Below, piece after piece: positions 17,482 to 26,928 of a stretch of DNA of 64,000 nt. Positions within the stretch are counted from its first letter, which is position 1. Each line of letters starts with the position of its first letter. The stretch spans positions 24,068 through 88,067 of the forward strand of contig JANNYB010000215.1 of assembly GCA_031409875.1 (NCBI GenBank), in the 5' to 3' direction. A model generated the notes under the pieces. That model was not told where the DNA came from and did no database searches. It saw only the letters and a list, made by a program, of their open reading frames with translations. Origin of the DNA: CALMEH01 sp031409875. Its GTDB lineage: Bacteria; Acidobacteriota; Blastocatellia; Pyrinomonadales; Pyrinomonadaceae. A program made the translations under genes and the position numbers.

Positions 17482-17697
17482 TTACTCAGTCTGAAATCGT
17501 GCTTTGCAGTTCGGGCATTCGATTAATTTTTTCTTGCCGCTAATCGGGATTGTCGGGATTATAAAAAACAGCGTCAGAAAATTCATTCCCGATTTTTCGG
17601 TGAACGGCGCGACGATGTTGCATTGCGAACATCGAATCGGAGTTGTCGTTTGCGAACTGCCCCAAGTGAAGTATTTTGTGCCGATAATAAAAAACAT
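17482..17697 (-). CDS. Small zinc-ribbon protein with hydrophobic segment
   Basis: The 71-residue protein has two CxxC pairs, CSQC (~23-26) and CPNC (~61-64), that would bind one zinc. Between them lies a hydrophobic stretch (MNFLTLFFIIPTIPISG). It resembles small zinc-ribbon membrane proteins of unknown role seen in many bacteria. It follows the vapC gene by 6 nt and is probably read from the same transcript. Confidence 0.55.
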   Translation of the reverse strand: MFFIIGTKYFTWGSSQTTTPIRCSQCNIVAPFTEKSGMNFLTLFFIIPTIPISGKKKLIECPNCKARFQTE

Positions 17698-17703
17698 ATT
17701 TTT

Positions 17704-18078
17704 CTAAACAGTCGGTTTTTGCCATTTCAAATCGGCAATAAATTGAAAATCGCCGACATTATAAGTCAAAACCGTCAAATCATTTTCGAGCGCAGTCGCC
17801 GCAATCAGCGCATCGGCAAGCAAAAGCCCGTGCGAGTTTGAATATTTGTCAATCAATTCTATTGCTCGTTCCGAAACCTTTGGGGTAATTGGCAAAAGCG
17901 GAAAATTATCCAAATATTTTTTTATTTCGCGCTTTTCCCGATTCGATTTCGAGCCTTGCAAACATTCGATATAAATGGTTGTGTCAATCACCGCATTCAA
18001 ACTTTCAACGTAACTTTTGACCGCCGAATTGTTCTTGAAAATTTTGAAAAAGATGTTTGCGTCAATTATTTCATTCAT
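17704..18078 (-). CDS. vapC: VapC-like PIN-domain toxin
   Basis: The 124-residue PIN protein has the acidic residues of the Mg-dependent RNase site: Asp6 in NEIIDANIF, Glu in TIYIECLQG (~38), Asp in LLADALIAATA (~88), and the YNVGDF motif near the end. VapC toxins cut specific RNAs such as initiator tRNA or rRNA loops. Its start overlaps the preceding small gene by 4 nt, as expected of a vapBC operon. Confidence 0.85.
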   Translation of the reverse strand: MNEIIDANIFFKIFKNNSAVKSYVESLNAVIDTTIYIECLQGSKSNREKREIKKYLDNFPLLPITPKVSERAIELIDKYSNSHGLLLADALIAATALENDLTVLTYNVGDFQFIADLKWQKPTV

Positions 18079-18341
18079 TCGATTTTTCCGTTGTTGCGAT
18101 TGCGGATTTCTCGCGCTATTTCTTCAGCCGACTCTTCACGGTCAGCCCAAATTCCCAAAACCGCGTCGCCGTCTTCTTTCAAACTGTTCCGGCGCGGCGG
18201 AATGACGTTTGCAAATCTTTCCGATTTTATTTTTTTCTCGAAATCTTCTAAATTCTGCAAAATTTGTTCGCCGAATTCCTTATCGTTGATATGATAAGTT
18301 CGGTTGACATTTTGCGGCAATTCGATTTTAACTTGTCCCAT
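18075..18341 (-). CDS. vapB: VapB-like antitoxin
   Basis: ATG 18341 is chosen because AAGGAG lies 10 nt upstream; the longer frame to 18365 has no ribosome site. The 88-residue protein begins GQVKIELPQNVNRTYHIND and ends in a charged helix (ESAEEIAREIRNRNN). The position immediately before the PIN toxin with an ATGA overlap is the main evidence. The DNA-binding fold is not obvious. Confidence 0.7.
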   Translation of the reverse strand: MGQVKIELPQNVNRTYHINDKEFGEQILQNLEDFEKKIKSERFANVIPPRRNSLKEDGDAVLGIWADREESAEEIAREIRNRNNGKIE

Positions 18342-18380
18342 AAATCTAAAACTCCTTGTCGTCATATTACCACGAGAAGA

Positions 18381-20216
18381 TTATTTTTTCGCCAAATTTC
18401 TCTGACGTTCAAAATGCTCGAAAATCATTTTTGCAGTTTTCATTCCGACAAACGGCGATAATTCTTCGGGCGTGGCTTTGGCGATTTTTTCGATTGAGCC
18501 GAGGTTTCTGAGAAGTTTCATTTTGCGTTTTTCGCCAACGCCTTCGATTGCGGTGAGTTCCGAAGTGAAATCGCGCATTTCGCGGCGTTTGCGGTGATAT
18601 TCGATGGCAGTTTTGTGCGTTTCGTCGCGGATTTGTTGGACGAGGCGAAAAACGGGAAGTCCGGCTTCAAATTGGACGGGATTTTCTTCGTTTCCGAAGC
18701 GCAAAAGATGCGAAATTTGATTGTGATGTTTCGGCGGTTTGACCAATCCGACAATCGGAATCATTTCTAAATCGAGAGCTTGCATCGCCGCCGCCGCCGC
18801 CGAAATTTGACCTTTGCCACCGTCAATAAAAATGAGGTTTGGAAGCGGTTTTTCCTCATTTAACAGGCGTTTGTAGCGGCGGAAAACGGCTTCGTTCATT
18901 GAGGCGAAATCGTTTGCGCCTTCGACGGTTTTGATGATGAAGCGGCGATATTCGGCGCGATTCGGTTTGCCGTTTTCAAAGACGACAATTCCCGCGACAT
19001 TTTCCGCGCCTTGAATGTTTGAAATGTCGAAAGATTCGATGCGTTCGGGAAAATGCGGCAGTTCGAGAATTTCCTGCAATTCTTCCAAAAGTTTTTGCGA
19101 ATCGGGTTTGAGAACTCGAAATCTTTGCTCAAAAGCGATTTTTGCGTTGTTTTCGACGAGGCGAATCATCTCGAATTTTTGCCCGCGTTTCGGGTCGAGA
19201 ATGCGAACTTTTCGCCCGCGTCTTTCCGTGAGAGCTTTTTCGAGCAGTTCGCGGTCATCAAAATCTTGCGAAACGTGAATTTCGAGCGGCACATAATCGG
19301 TTGAATAATATTGTGCGAGAACTTCGCCGAGAAATTCGGAAGCATCGAAACTTTCAACGTCTAAATCTTCCCAAAAAAACTCACGGCGACCGATTAATTT
19401 GCCTTCGCGCATCGTGAAAAGTTGCAGAGCCAAACGCTGATTTTCGCGGTAAAAGCCAATCATATCAACATCGCGTTCGGGCGAAGTCGCCATTTTTTGT
19501 TGTTCGCCAAGTTGCAAAACGGTTGAGCGCAAATCACGATATTTTGCGGCTAATTCGTAGTTTTGTTTTTCGGCAAACTGCCACATTCTTTGCTCCAATT
19601 CGTCGGCAAGTTCTTTGTTTTTACCGTCGAGCAGAAGTTTTACGTCGCACACTGCTTCTTCATATTCGTCTTTTTTGCACAATTCTTTAACGCACGGCGC
19701 GAGACATCTTTTTAAATGATATTCCAAACACGGGCGCGGCAATTTGCCGTTGATTTCGATGTCGCAAGTTCGCAGTTGAAACGTGCGATTGATTAAGTTC
19801 AGAGTGTTTCGCGCCAAAGAAGCCGGCAGAAAAGGTCCGTAATAATTCGCGCCGTCTTTGACGATTTTGCGCGTGATGACGACTTTTGGAAACGCTTCTT
19901 TAGTAATTTTGAGATGCGGATATTGTTTGTCGTCTTTGAGTTGAATGTTATAGCGCGGTTTGTGAAGTTTGATGAGATTCGATTCTAAAACAAGTGCTTC
20001 AACTTCCGTATCAACAACGATATACTCAAAATCTACGATGCGTTTGACGAGTTCGCGCGTCTTTGCATCGTGGTTTTTGCCCGATTGAAAATACGACCGA
20101 ACGCGATTTTTCAGATTTTTCGCCTTGCCAATATAAATAATTTTGCCGTCCGCGTTTTTGTGAATATAAACGCCGGGTGAAAGCGGCAGAGATTTGATTT
20201 TTTCGTCGAGAGTCAT
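18381..20216 (-). CDS. uvrC: UvrC subunit of the UvrABC excinuclease
   Basis: ATG 20216 gives a 611-residue protein, the normal UvrC length; an upstream GTG/ATG extension to 20252 is encoded by repeat sequence. The N-terminal GIY-YIG domain (SPGVYIHKNADGKIIYIGKA, ~13-32) makes the 3' incision. The UVR motif lies near 200-235, the RNase H-like domain (FDISNIQG, FIDGGKGQ) makes the 5' incision, and the C-terminus carries a helix-hairpin-helix (LTAIEGVGEKRKMKLL). Cytosolic nucleotide excision repair. Confidence 0.97.
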   Translation of the reverse strand: MTLDEKIKSLPLSPGVYIHKNADGKIIYIGKAKNLKNRVRSYFQSGKNHDAKTRELVKRIVDFEYIVVDTEVEALVLESNLIKLHKPRYNIQLKDDKQYPHLKITKEAFPKVVITRKIVKDGANYYGPFLPASLARNTLNLINRTFQLRTCDIEINGKLPRPCLEYHLKRCLAPCVKELCKKDEYEEAVCDVKLLLDGKNKELADELEQRMWQFAEKQNYELAAKYRDLRSTVLQLGEQQKMATSPERDVDMIGFYRENQRLALQLFTMREGKLIGRREFFWEDLDVESFDASEFLGEVLAQYYSTDYVPLEIHVSQDFDDRELLEKALTERRGRKVRILDPKRGQKFEMIRLVENNAKIAFEQRFRVLKPDSQKLLEELQEILELPHFPERIESFDISNIQGAENVAGIVVFENGKPNRAEYRRFIIKTVEGANDFASMNEAVFRRYKRLLNEEKPLPNLIFIDGGKGQISAAAAAMQALDLEMIPIVGLVKPPKHHNQISHLLRFGNEENPVQFEAGLPVFRLVQQIRDETHKTAIEYHRKRREMRDFTSELTAIEGVGEKRKMKLLRNLGSIEKIAKATPEELSPFVGMKTAKMIFEHFERQRNLAKK

Positions 20217-20253
20217 TATGAAAATTTTAACGCCCACAGCGCAAAGGCGCAAA

Positions 20254-20348
20254 GTCAGAACAGCCTGCGTGAGCGGGCTGTTAAGCGTTTATTATCAAAT
20301 TTCTCGAAATGCAACTTTAAACAGCCCGCTCACGCAGGCTGTTCTGAC
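20254..20348. repeat. GC-rich REP-like palindrome, 29-bp perfect arms
   Basis: Positions 20254-20282 are the exact reverse complement of 20320-20348 (arms begin GTCAGAACAGCCTGCG), with a 37-nt loop. The element fills most of the gap between divergent uvrC and the Sua5 gene. It resembles the family of GC-rich dispersed palindromes seen again at 25495, 29894 and 53888. The direct flank 20229-20253 has a CGCAAAG reiteration. Confidence 0.85.
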
Positions 20349-20375
20349 ATTTTTGCGTTAAAATAAACTTTTTCA

Positions 20376-21314
20376 ATGAAAACTATTCTGACAAAATCAT
20401 CAATTAAAGCTGCCGAATTTATCAAACGCGGCGGAATTGTCGCGTTTCCGACCGAAACTGTTTATGGACTCGGTGCGAATGTTTTTGATGAAATTGCGAT
20501 TGCAAAAATCTTTGAAGCCAAGCAAAGACCGAATGATAATCCACTTATCGCGCACGTTGGAAGTCTTGAACAAATCGCCGAATTGACCGAAAAAATCACG
20601 CCGATGGCGCAGAAATTTATCGAAGCATTTTTTCCCGCGCCGCTGACTTTGGTTTTGCCGAAATCGGCGCGAGTTCCGCTGATTGCAACGGCAAATCTCG
20701 ATACAATCGGCGTTAGAATGCCAAAAAATAAACTCGCGCAGGGATTTTTGAAAGCGTGTAATGTTCCGGTTGTTGCGCCGTCGGCAAATCTTTCGGGCAA
20801 ACCTTCGCCGACGAATTGGCAAGCGGTTTTTGAAGATTTGTCTGGAAGAATTGACTGCATTTTGCAAGGCGAAATGACTGAAATTGGTTTGGAATCAACG
20901 GTTGTTGATTGCACTTCGGAAATTCCTTTAATTTTAAGAAGCGGCGCGATTTCGTTGGAAGATTTGCGCGAAATCGTGCCGGAAACGCAAAATTATCAAA
21001 TTAAAAAAGATGAAATCGCTCGCAGTCCGGGATTGAAACATAAACATTACGCGCCGAAAGCAAAAGTTGTTTTAATTTCAAATTTCAAATTTCAAATTTC
21101 AAATTCTTCTGCTTTTATTGGTTTGAACGAGCCAACGAAAAAGTTCGATTTAATAAAAATTTGTGCTTCGGTTGAGCATTACGCGCACGAAGTTTTTGCG
21201 TTTTTTCGTGAATGCGACACGCGGAAAATCGCAACGATTTACTGCGAAATCGTCGCGGAAAAAGGCATCGGCGCGGCGTTGATGGACAGATTGCGCCGCG
21301 CCTCGGAAGACTGA
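20376..21314 (+). CDS. L-threonylcarbamoyladenylate synthase, Sua5 type
   Basis: The 312-residue enzyme makes threonylcarbamoyl-AMP for t6A in ANN-decoding tRNAs. The YrdC-like domain (~8-195) shows KRGGIVAFPTETVYGLGA, KRPNDNPL-like KQRPNDNPLIAHV, and APSANLSGKPSPT. A linker with the family's conserved SPGLKHKHYAPKA (~217-229) leads to a C-terminal Sua5 domain (~230-312). Just after it, SNFKFQISNS is encoded by four tandem copies of the phrase AATTTCA, so a repeat has expanded in frame inside the gene. Confidence 0.93.
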   Translation: MKTILTKSSIKAAEFIKRGGIVAFPTETVYGLGANVFDEIAIAKIFEAKQRPNDNPLIAHVGSLEQIAELTEKITPMAQKFIEAFFPAPLTLVLPKSARVPLIATANLDTIGVRMPKNKLAQGFLKACNVPVVAPSANLSGKPSPTNWQAVFEDLSGRIDCILQGEMTEIGLESTVVDCTSEIPLILRSGAISLEDLREIVPETQNYQIKKDEIARSPGLKHKHYAPKAKVVLISNFKFQISNSSAFIGLNEPTKKFDLIKICASVEHYAHEVFAFFRECDTRKIATIYCEIVAEKGIGAALMDRLRRASED

Positions 21315-21317
21315 AAA

Positions 21318-21614
21318 CTATTTCATCAAAACTCTGATTAGAATGACTGTCCAAAGCAAAAGTCCGGTGATGCTGATGCGGGAAGCCCAATAAGCCAATT
21401 TTTCGGCTTCAACCGGAATTAAATTTTCACGCGAAATTTTCAAAGCGTGGCGGGCAATGAAAAACGCGGCAATGTGGCAAATGAATGGAACGAAAATACC
21501 GACAATGGCGAACATAAAAGCTACGATGCCCAATGTTTTAACGCTTCCGGCTTTTTGCATCTGTTCGGGCGTAATGACTGCCGCAGGCGTGTTTAAATCT
21601 AAAATACTTGACAT
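21318..21614 (-). CDS. Small two-helix membrane protein
   Basis: ATG 21614 with AAGGAG about 10 nt upstream gives 98 residues. Two membrane helices are evident (LGIVAFMFAIVGIFVPFICH ~25-44; ITGLLLWTVILIRVLM at the C-terminus), with a short loop HALKISRENL. It resembles DUF4190-like proteins. Function unknown. It converges on the Sua5 gene, 3 nt apart. Confidence 0.7.
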   Translation of the reverse strand: MSSILDLNTPAAVITPEQMQKAGSVKTLGIVAFMFAIVGIFVPFICHIAAFFIARHALKISRENLIPVEAEKLAYWASRISITGLLLWTVILIRVLMK

Positions 21615-21682
21615 AGAAAAAAATCTCCTTTTATCGAAATAAATACTACAAACCTTAATGCGACAAAAGTGAGAAAATCGGC

Positions 21683-23263
21683 TCAAAGAATTTTGATTTT
21701 TATGAAAATAAGCGAAATTTCGCCGTTATCGGAGATGATTTTAGATTCAACCAAATTACTTTCGGTTACGTTTTTTGCGGCGTGATTTGAAACAACAACC
21801 AACATTTCATTGATGTTTTCGCGCTTCATATCATTTATTAAAACCGAAAAATCGTCGTAGCGTTTGAGTTTTCCATCCGCGTCGCGCACCAATCTTCCGG
21901 CGGCGTAAAATTCCAAATTATGCTGAACAGCGTAAAGATTAACAATTTTTTGCGTCTGAAAACCTTGCGTATTTGCCGATTCGATTAAATATTTTGTCGT
22001 TTCGTGCCGCGCATAATCCATTATAAAAAATTGTAGAATTATAGCGATAACGGCGAAAGTTGCAAAGGCGATAATTTTTACAAACAATTCGTGTTTTGCG
22101 CCTTTTTGCACGAATTTATAAACTTCAATCGCCATCAAAATCAACGCTGCCGGAAGCGCAGGCAAAATGTAACCGGGAAGTTTCGAGCCGGAAATCGAGA
22201 AGAAAACGAGCGGCACTGCGAGCCAAGCAAAGGAGAAAGCGAGAAAGGGAGAAAGCGAGAAAGCGAGATTTTTGCGTCTGTGCATGTTTGCGTCTTTGCG
22301 TTGAAAAAAGTTTTTTAATAAATTCCAAATTGACGCGAGAAAAAACGGCAGCCAAGGAATTGTCATCAGCGGCAAAACGGCGAAAAAGAACCAAAAAGGT
22401 TGCGGATGTTGATATTTGTTTGAAGTGTAACGCTGAAAATGATGTTGAATAAAAAATTCGTCAATAAATTTCCAGCCGTTTGCTTGATACATCGGCAAAT
22501 ACCACGCGGACGCAACGATTAAAGCTAAAATCGTTCCCCAAATTAAGCTGAAAATAAATGTTTTTGACGGCAACTTCCAACTCAAAACGTAATAAAATCC
22601 GACAATCGCAAACGGAAAAACGATGCCGACCAAGCCTTTTGCAATAAGTGAAATACCGATGAAAAAGTAAAAAGTAAAAAGTAAAAAGTAAAAAGTAAAA
22701 CCTGATTTTTTACTTGATTGATCAAAAATAAAAAATGCGACAAGTGCGGCAGTTATTGGAAAAGTTAAGATAATATCGAAACTTGCGCCGCGTGAAAATG
22801 CGATTAAACCGATTGATGAGGCGGCGATTAAAGCCAAATAGTTTGCAAATTTTAGATTTGAAATTTCAGATTCCAAATTGCTTTGCGTCTTTGCGTCTTT
22901 GCGTCTTTGCGTTGAAAATCTTCCTAAAATCCACAAACTTAAAATTGTCCCAAGACCGAAAATTGCCGAACCGAAACGCGCCGCAAATTCTGAAACGCCA
23001 AAGATTTTGTAAGACGCGATTTGCAACCAATAAAGCAGCGCGGGTTTTTCAAACCAATCGAAACCGCCAAGCGTTGGCGTTATCCAATCATTTTTTTCAA
23101 ACATTTCACGCGCAACTTGCGAATAACGCGGCTCATCAGGTCCGAGAAGAGGAATCGAAAGCGCGAAAAAATATACGGCGATTATGACAAACGCGAATAA
23201 AAGCCAAGTGATTTGCGATTTGCGATTTGCGATTTGCGATTGTTGTTTTGTAATTTCCGACAT
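21683..23263 (-). CDS. ArnT-like glycosyltransferase family 39 membrane protein
   Basis: The 526-residue polytopic protein has the GT39/PMT_2 hallmark GPDEPRYSQVAREM (~42-55), with the acidic residues needed for polyprenyl-phosphate-sugar transfer. About eleven hydrophobic helices follow and a small soluble C-terminal domain. ArnT moves aminoarabinose to lipid A; the sugar here is unknown. Phrase repeats encode parts of the protein: SQIANRKSQI near the start, FSTQRRKDAKTQ in a loop, FYFLLFTFYFF in a helix (from AAAAAGT units) and FSLSPFLAFSF (from GAGAAAG units). Confidence 0.85.
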   Translation of the reverse strand: MSEITKQQSQIANRKSQITWLLFAFVIIAVYFFALSIPLLGPDEPRYSQVAREMFEKNDWITPTLGGFDWFEKPALLYWLQIASYKIFGVSEFAARFGSAIFGLGTILSLWILGRFSTQRRKDAKTQSNLESEISNLKFANYLALIAASSIGLIAFSRGASFDIILTFPITAALVAFFIFDQSSKKSGFTFYFLLFTFYFFIGISLIAKGLVGIVFPFAIVGFYYVLSWKLPSKTFIFSLIWGTILALIVASAWYLPMYQANGWKFIDEFFIQHHFQRYTSNKYQHPQPFWFFFAVLPLMTIPWLPFFLASIWNLLKNFFQRKDANMHRRKNLAFSLSPFLAFSFAWLAVPLVFFSISGSKLPGYILPALPAALILMAIEVYKFVQKGAKHELFVKIIAFATFAVIAIILQFFIMDYARHETTKYLIESANTQGFQTQKIVNLYAVQHNLEFYAAGRLVRDADGKLKRYDDFSVLINDMKRENINEMLVVVSNHAAKNVTESNLVESKIISDNGEISLIFIKIKIL

Positions 23264-23312
23264 CTTCTATGAAAATATAAAGTATCGCTGATTTATCTTT
23301 TGCGTTCAAATT

Positions 23313-24305
23313 ATGGAAGAAATCCGAAATCCGAAATCCGAAATCCGAAATCTAAAAACTGCCGTGATTGGCGTTGGCTCGCTTGGGCAACATCACGCGC
23401 GAAATTTTGCCGAATTGTCGCGTGAAGGCAAAGGCGAATTTGTCGGCGTTTGTGATGTGAATGAAGAAAATGCAAAAACAATTGCCGAAAAAAACGGTTG
23501 CGAATATTTCACCGATTGGCGCGAATTGCTCGATAAAGTTGACGCTGTTTCAATCGTTACGCCGACGGAAACGCATTGCGAAATTGCTTGTGCTTTTTTG
23601 GAACGCGGCGTGAATGTTTTGGTCGAAAAGCCGATTGCTTTGACGCTTGAAGAAGCCGATAAAATGATTGAAACTGCCGAAAAATCAGGTGCAAAATTGA
23701 TGGTCGGGCATCTTGAAAGATTTAATCCGGCGATGGTCGCGCTGCGTCCGCACGTCAATAATCCGCTTTATTTTGAGATTCATCGCGTTTCGCCGTTTCC
23801 GAATCGGTCGCTCGATGTTGATGTTGTTTTGGACGTGATGATTCACGATTTGGACGCAATTCAATGGCTTGTAGATTCAAAAGTTTCTGAAATTCGCGCC
23901 GTCGGAATTCCGGTAATTTCTGACAAAGTTGACGCGGCAAATGCGCGAATCGAATTTGAAAACGGCGCAGTTGCCAACATTACCGCATCAAGAATCGGCA
24001 CGGAAAAAATCCGCAAAACGCGATTTTATCAAACAAATTCTTACGTCGTTTTAGATTACGGGACAAAATTTGCGTCCATCACATCGCTTGCGCCAAACGC
24101 GATTCATCCGCTTCTCGGAATTTCGATAAATCGTCTTGAAATCGAAGACATCGAACCGCTTCGCGCTGAAATTTCAGCGTTTTTAGATTGTGTTTTAGAA
24201 GACAAAACGCCGCCGATTACTGCCGAAGACGGCAGACGCGCATTGAGTTTGGCACTCGGCGTTTTGGAAAAAATAGAAATTCACCGAAATCGTTTGAATG
24301 TTTGA
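23313..24305 (+). CDS. Gfo/Idh/MocA-family NAD(P)-dependent oxidoreductase
   Basis: The Rossmann start AVIGVGSLGQHHARNFAEL lies at ~18-36 and the catalytic-lysine motif VEKPIAL at ~105-111. A C-terminal alpha/beta domain with HDLDAIQWL (~170) follows. The family oxidises or reduces sugars; one member, GnnA, makes UDP-3-keto-GlcNAc for lipid A. A divergent ArnT-like gene 49 nt away fits an envelope-sugar role, but this is inference. The first 15 residues (EEIRNPKSEIRN) come from the phrase ATCCGAA repeated, so the N-terminus has been extended by the repeat or the true start is not clear. Confidence 0.85.
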   Translation: MEEIRNPKSEIRNLKTAVIGVGSLGQHHARNFAELSREGKGEFVGVCDVNEENAKTIAEKNGCEYFTDWRELLDKVDAVSIVTPTETHCEIACAFLERGVNVLVEKPIALTLEEADKMIETAEKSGAKLMVGHLERFNPAMVALRPHVNNPLYFEIHRVSPFPNRSLDVDVVLDVMIHDLDAIQWLVDSKVSEIRAVGIPVISDKVDAANARIEFENGAVANITASRIGTEKIRKTRFYQTNSYVVLDYGTKFASITSLAPNAIHPLLGISINRLEIEDIEPLRAEISAFLDCVLEDKTPPITAEDGRRALSLALGVLEKIEIHRNRLNV

Positions 24306-24314
24306 AAAAAGCTG

Positions 24315-24379
24315 AACCACATAGAAACATAGAACACATAGAGTTTTTCTTTCTATGTGTTCTATGTTTCTATGTGGTT
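24315..24379. repeat. Phrase-type inverted repeat, 28-bp perfect arms
   Basis: 24315-24342 pairs exactly with 24352-24379 across a 9-nt loop. Each arm is made of variations on ACATAGAA. The element lies between the Gfo/Idh stop codon and the start of the serine hydrolase, 8 nt before its ATG, so it could act as a terminator or affect translation of the next gene. Confidence 0.9.
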
Positions 24380-24387
24380 GAAATAAA

Positions 24388-25482
24388 ATGAGAATATCCG
24401 AATTTTTACAATCACGAATTGAAGCAAATGATTTTCCGTCTGCTTCGTATTTGGTCGCGGAAAAAGGTGAAATCGTTTTGCAAGATGCGATTGGTTTAGC
24501 AGTTGTCAAACCGGAACGCATCGAAGCAAAACTTGATACGATTTACGATTTGGCGAGTATGACGAAGGTTTTGGTTACGGGTTTATTATGCGCGAAATTG
24601 ATTGAATCGGGCGAGCTAAATCTGTCCGATAAGATTGCAAAATATTTCACCGAATTTGATTCAGACGAAAAACGCGAGATTACGATTGAGAATCTTTTGA
24701 CGCATACTTCGGGCTTTGTGAATTGGTTGCCGTTTTATTTAATTTCAAATTTCAAATCTGAAATTTCAAATACTGTTGCTTCCCGACATCTTGCTATTCC
24801 GATAAATTCAAAAGTTGTTTACAGCGATTTGAATTTTTTATTGCTCGGTTTTTTGATTGAAAAAATCTATCAAAAATCGTTAGATGAAATTGCGCGAGAG
24901 AAAATTTTTGCGCCTTTGAATTTGAAAAATACTTTTTATAATCCGCCGGAAAATCTACAAAAACGAATTGCCGCAAGCGAAAACGGCAACGAGTTCGAGA
25001 AAAAAACTTGCATCGAACAAGGTTTTGAAATCCGCAATCCGCAATCGCAATTTCGCAATCGAATAATCTGGGGCGAGGTTCACGACGGAAATTGTTATTT
25101 TATGAACGGCGTTTCGGGACACGCGGGACTTTTTTCGACGGCGGAAGAAGTTTTCAAAATCGCACGGCAATTTCTGCCAAATCAGACAACTTTACTGAAA
25201 CCCGAAACTTGCGAACTTTTCCGCACGAATTTTACGCCAAACTTAAACGAAGCGCGTTCGATTGCTTTTCAACTTGCTGAAACACCCGAATCTTCTGCCG
25301 GTAAATCATTGTCAAAAAACAGTTTCGGGCATTTGGGATTTACCGGCACATCGCTTTGGATCGAGCCGGAAACCGAACGCATTTTTATACTTTTGACGAA
25401 TCGGACACACGCGCACGAACTTCCGTTTGTGATTTTGAATTCCGTCAGACGCAAATTTCACGAACTTGCTTGTTCCAAATAA
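24388..25482 (+). CDS. Serine hydrolase, class C beta-lactamase/PBP-like
   Basis: The 364-residue protein carries the serine acyl-enzyme motifs SMTK (Ser57-Lys60), the Tyr motif YSDLNF (~152), and HLGFTGTS (~312) in place of KTG. Members include esterases, D-amino-acid peptidases and beta-lactamases. No signal peptide is visible, so it is probably cytosolic and not a true beta-lactamase. Two phrase-repeat insertions are in frame: SNFKSEISN (~121-129) and EIRNPQSQFRN (~213-223), both in predicted surface loops. Confidence 0.85.
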   Translation: MRISEFLQSRIEANDFPSASYLVAEKGEIVLQDAIGLAVVKPERIEAKLDTIYDLASMTKVLVTGLLCAKLIESGELNLSDKIAKYFTEFDSDEKREITIENLLTHTSGFVNWLPFYLISNFKSEISNTVASRHLAIPINSKVVYSDLNFLLLGFLIEKIYQKSLDEIAREKIFAPLNLKNTFYNPPENLQKRIAASENGNEFEKKTCIEQGFEIRNPQSQFRNRIIWGEVHDGNCYFMNGVSGHAGLFSTAEEVFKIARQFLPNQTTLLKPETCELFRTNFTPNLNEARSIAFQLAETPESSAGKSLSKNSFGHLGFTGTSLWIEPETERIFILLTNRTHAHELPFVILNSVRRKFHELACSK

Positions 25483-25494
25483 ATCGCTATTCGC

Positions 25495-25652
25495 CGGGAG
25501 CGCAGGCTTCCCAGCCTGCCGGGGTTGCATAGCGTTTCGCGGAGCAATCTAACGAAGTTCGAGTAAAAATCAACTTGATTTTATTTGCAACGCTTTTAGA
25601 TTGCTGTGCGAAACGCTCCGCAATCTTGCAGGCAAGATGCCCGCGCTCCCAG
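25495..25652. repeat. GC-rich REP-like palindrome, imperfect
   Basis: An outer pair GGGAGCGCAGGC...GCCTGCC / GGCAAGATGCCCGCGCTCCC and an inner pair GCGTTTCGCGGAGCAATCT / GATTGCTGTGCGAAACGCTCC enclose an AT-rich loop. The outer sequence is closely related to the arms at 29894-30050. The remaining gap to 25750 holds only a short leader. Confidence 0.75.
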
Positions 25653-25750
25653 TAAATGGCAATTTTTCAGACATCTAAAACTGCAAAATTACAATCAAAA
25701 AAACGCTTTCCCCAAAACGCAAACTGAAAATCGGCTCGGAGAATTTGAAG

Positions 25751-26923
25751 ATGAAAAAAATCTTGTTTATTTTGGTGTGTTTGGCGTGCTTTTCAATAAT
25801 TGTTTCAGCGCAAACGACGCGAGAAACTCGTCCGCGTGTCGTGCCTTCGCCCGCGCCGACGATTCAGGGCGATTCGCAAACAAAAACTAAAAATGCGCCT
25901 GTGCTTATTGGTCAAACGAAAACGCAAACCGAAACTAATACGGCAGATGCGGCGGTTGAAGAGGACGAAGAAGTTCTCCAAATCGAAACCAATCTCGTTG
26001 CGTTTCCCGTGTCCGTGCTTGACCGCGACGGGCGTTTTATCACGGGGTTACAACAAAAGGATTTTCAGATTTTTGAAAACGGCGTTCAGCAGAAAGTCGA
26101 ATATTTTGAATCGGTCGAACAGCCTTTTACGGTTGTTTTGATGATTGATGTCAGTCCTTCGACGCAATTAAGAATCGAGGAAATTCAAGACGCGGCAATC
26201 GAATTTGTCAATCAACTTCGTCCGGCAGATCGCGTAATGGTTTTGGCTTTTGACGAGCGCGTGCAGGTTTTGAGTCCGGTAACGAACAACCGCAGAATGT
26301 TGATAAACGCCATTCGTCAAGCGAATTTCGGCGACGGCACGAGTCTTTATGAAGCGGTTGATTATGTGATAAATCAAGAACTTCGGCGCATTCAAGGACG
26401 CAAAGCGATTGTGCTTTTTACCGACGGCGTTGACACGACATCGAGCCGCGCAAGTTATCAAAGCACCGTCGCGCAAGCCGAAGAACTCGACGCGCTGATT
26501 TATCCGATTCGTTACAATACTTCAAATTATATGTCCGGCGGCGGCGGAAATACAGGCGGAAATACAGGCGGCAACAAGCAAGGCGGCGGAACGCTCGGCA
26601 AAATTCTCGGCGCAATTATAACCGGCGGAACTGTCAGAACAGGTGGCGGCGGAAGCGCAGGAAGCAGCAAACAGGAATACGAAATCGGCAAACGATATTT
26701 GGAAGAATTAGCGCGAAAAAGCGGCGGCAGAAATTTTGAAGCGGACACGAGCGGCAATTTAACCGCATCATTTTCCGGCATCGCCGAAGAATTGCGCCGC
26801 CAATATTCAATCGGCTATTATCCCGAAAAAATCGGACAAAAAGGCGAACGTCGAAATATCAGAGTTCGCGTAATGCGTCCGAGTTTGGTTGTTAAAGCTA
26901 AAACGAGTTATATCGTGCAATAG
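25751..26923 (+). CDS. Exported VWFA-domain protein (acidobacterial VWFA-related family), copy 1
   Basis: ATG 25751 starts a signal peptide (ILFILVCLACFSIIVSAQ). A conserved beta domain (IETNLVAFPVSVLDRDGRFI then GLQQKDFQIFENGV, ~78-112) leads to a von Willebrand A domain with the metal site DVSPS and TDGVDTTS. A long glycine-rich insertion (~258-302) separates it from the last segment, YSIGYYPE. This domain order is typical of the VWFA-related family common in Acidobacteriota (TIGR03436-like). Such proteins are periplasmic or surface adhesion or assembly factors. The next gene is a paralog. Confidence 0.88.
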   Translation: MKKILFILVCLACFSIIVSAQTTRETRPRVVPSPAPTIQGDSQTKTKNAPVLIGQTKTQTETNTADAAVEEDEEVLQIETNLVAFPVSVLDRDGRFITGLQQKDFQIFENGVQQKVEYFESVEQPFTVVLMIDVSPSTQLRIEEIQDAAIEFVNQLRPADRVMVLAFDERVQVLSPVTNNRRMLINAIRQANFGDGTSLYEAVDYVINQELRRIQGRKAIVLFTDGVDTTSSRASYQSTVAQAEELDALIYPIRYNTSNYMSGGGGNTGGNTGGNKQGGGTLGKILGAIITGGTVRTGGGGSAGSSKQEYEIGKRYLEELARKSGGRNFEADTSGNLTASFSGIAEELRRQYSIGYYPEKIGQKGERRNIRVRVMRPSLVVKAKTSYIVQ

Positions 26924-26928
26924 AGATG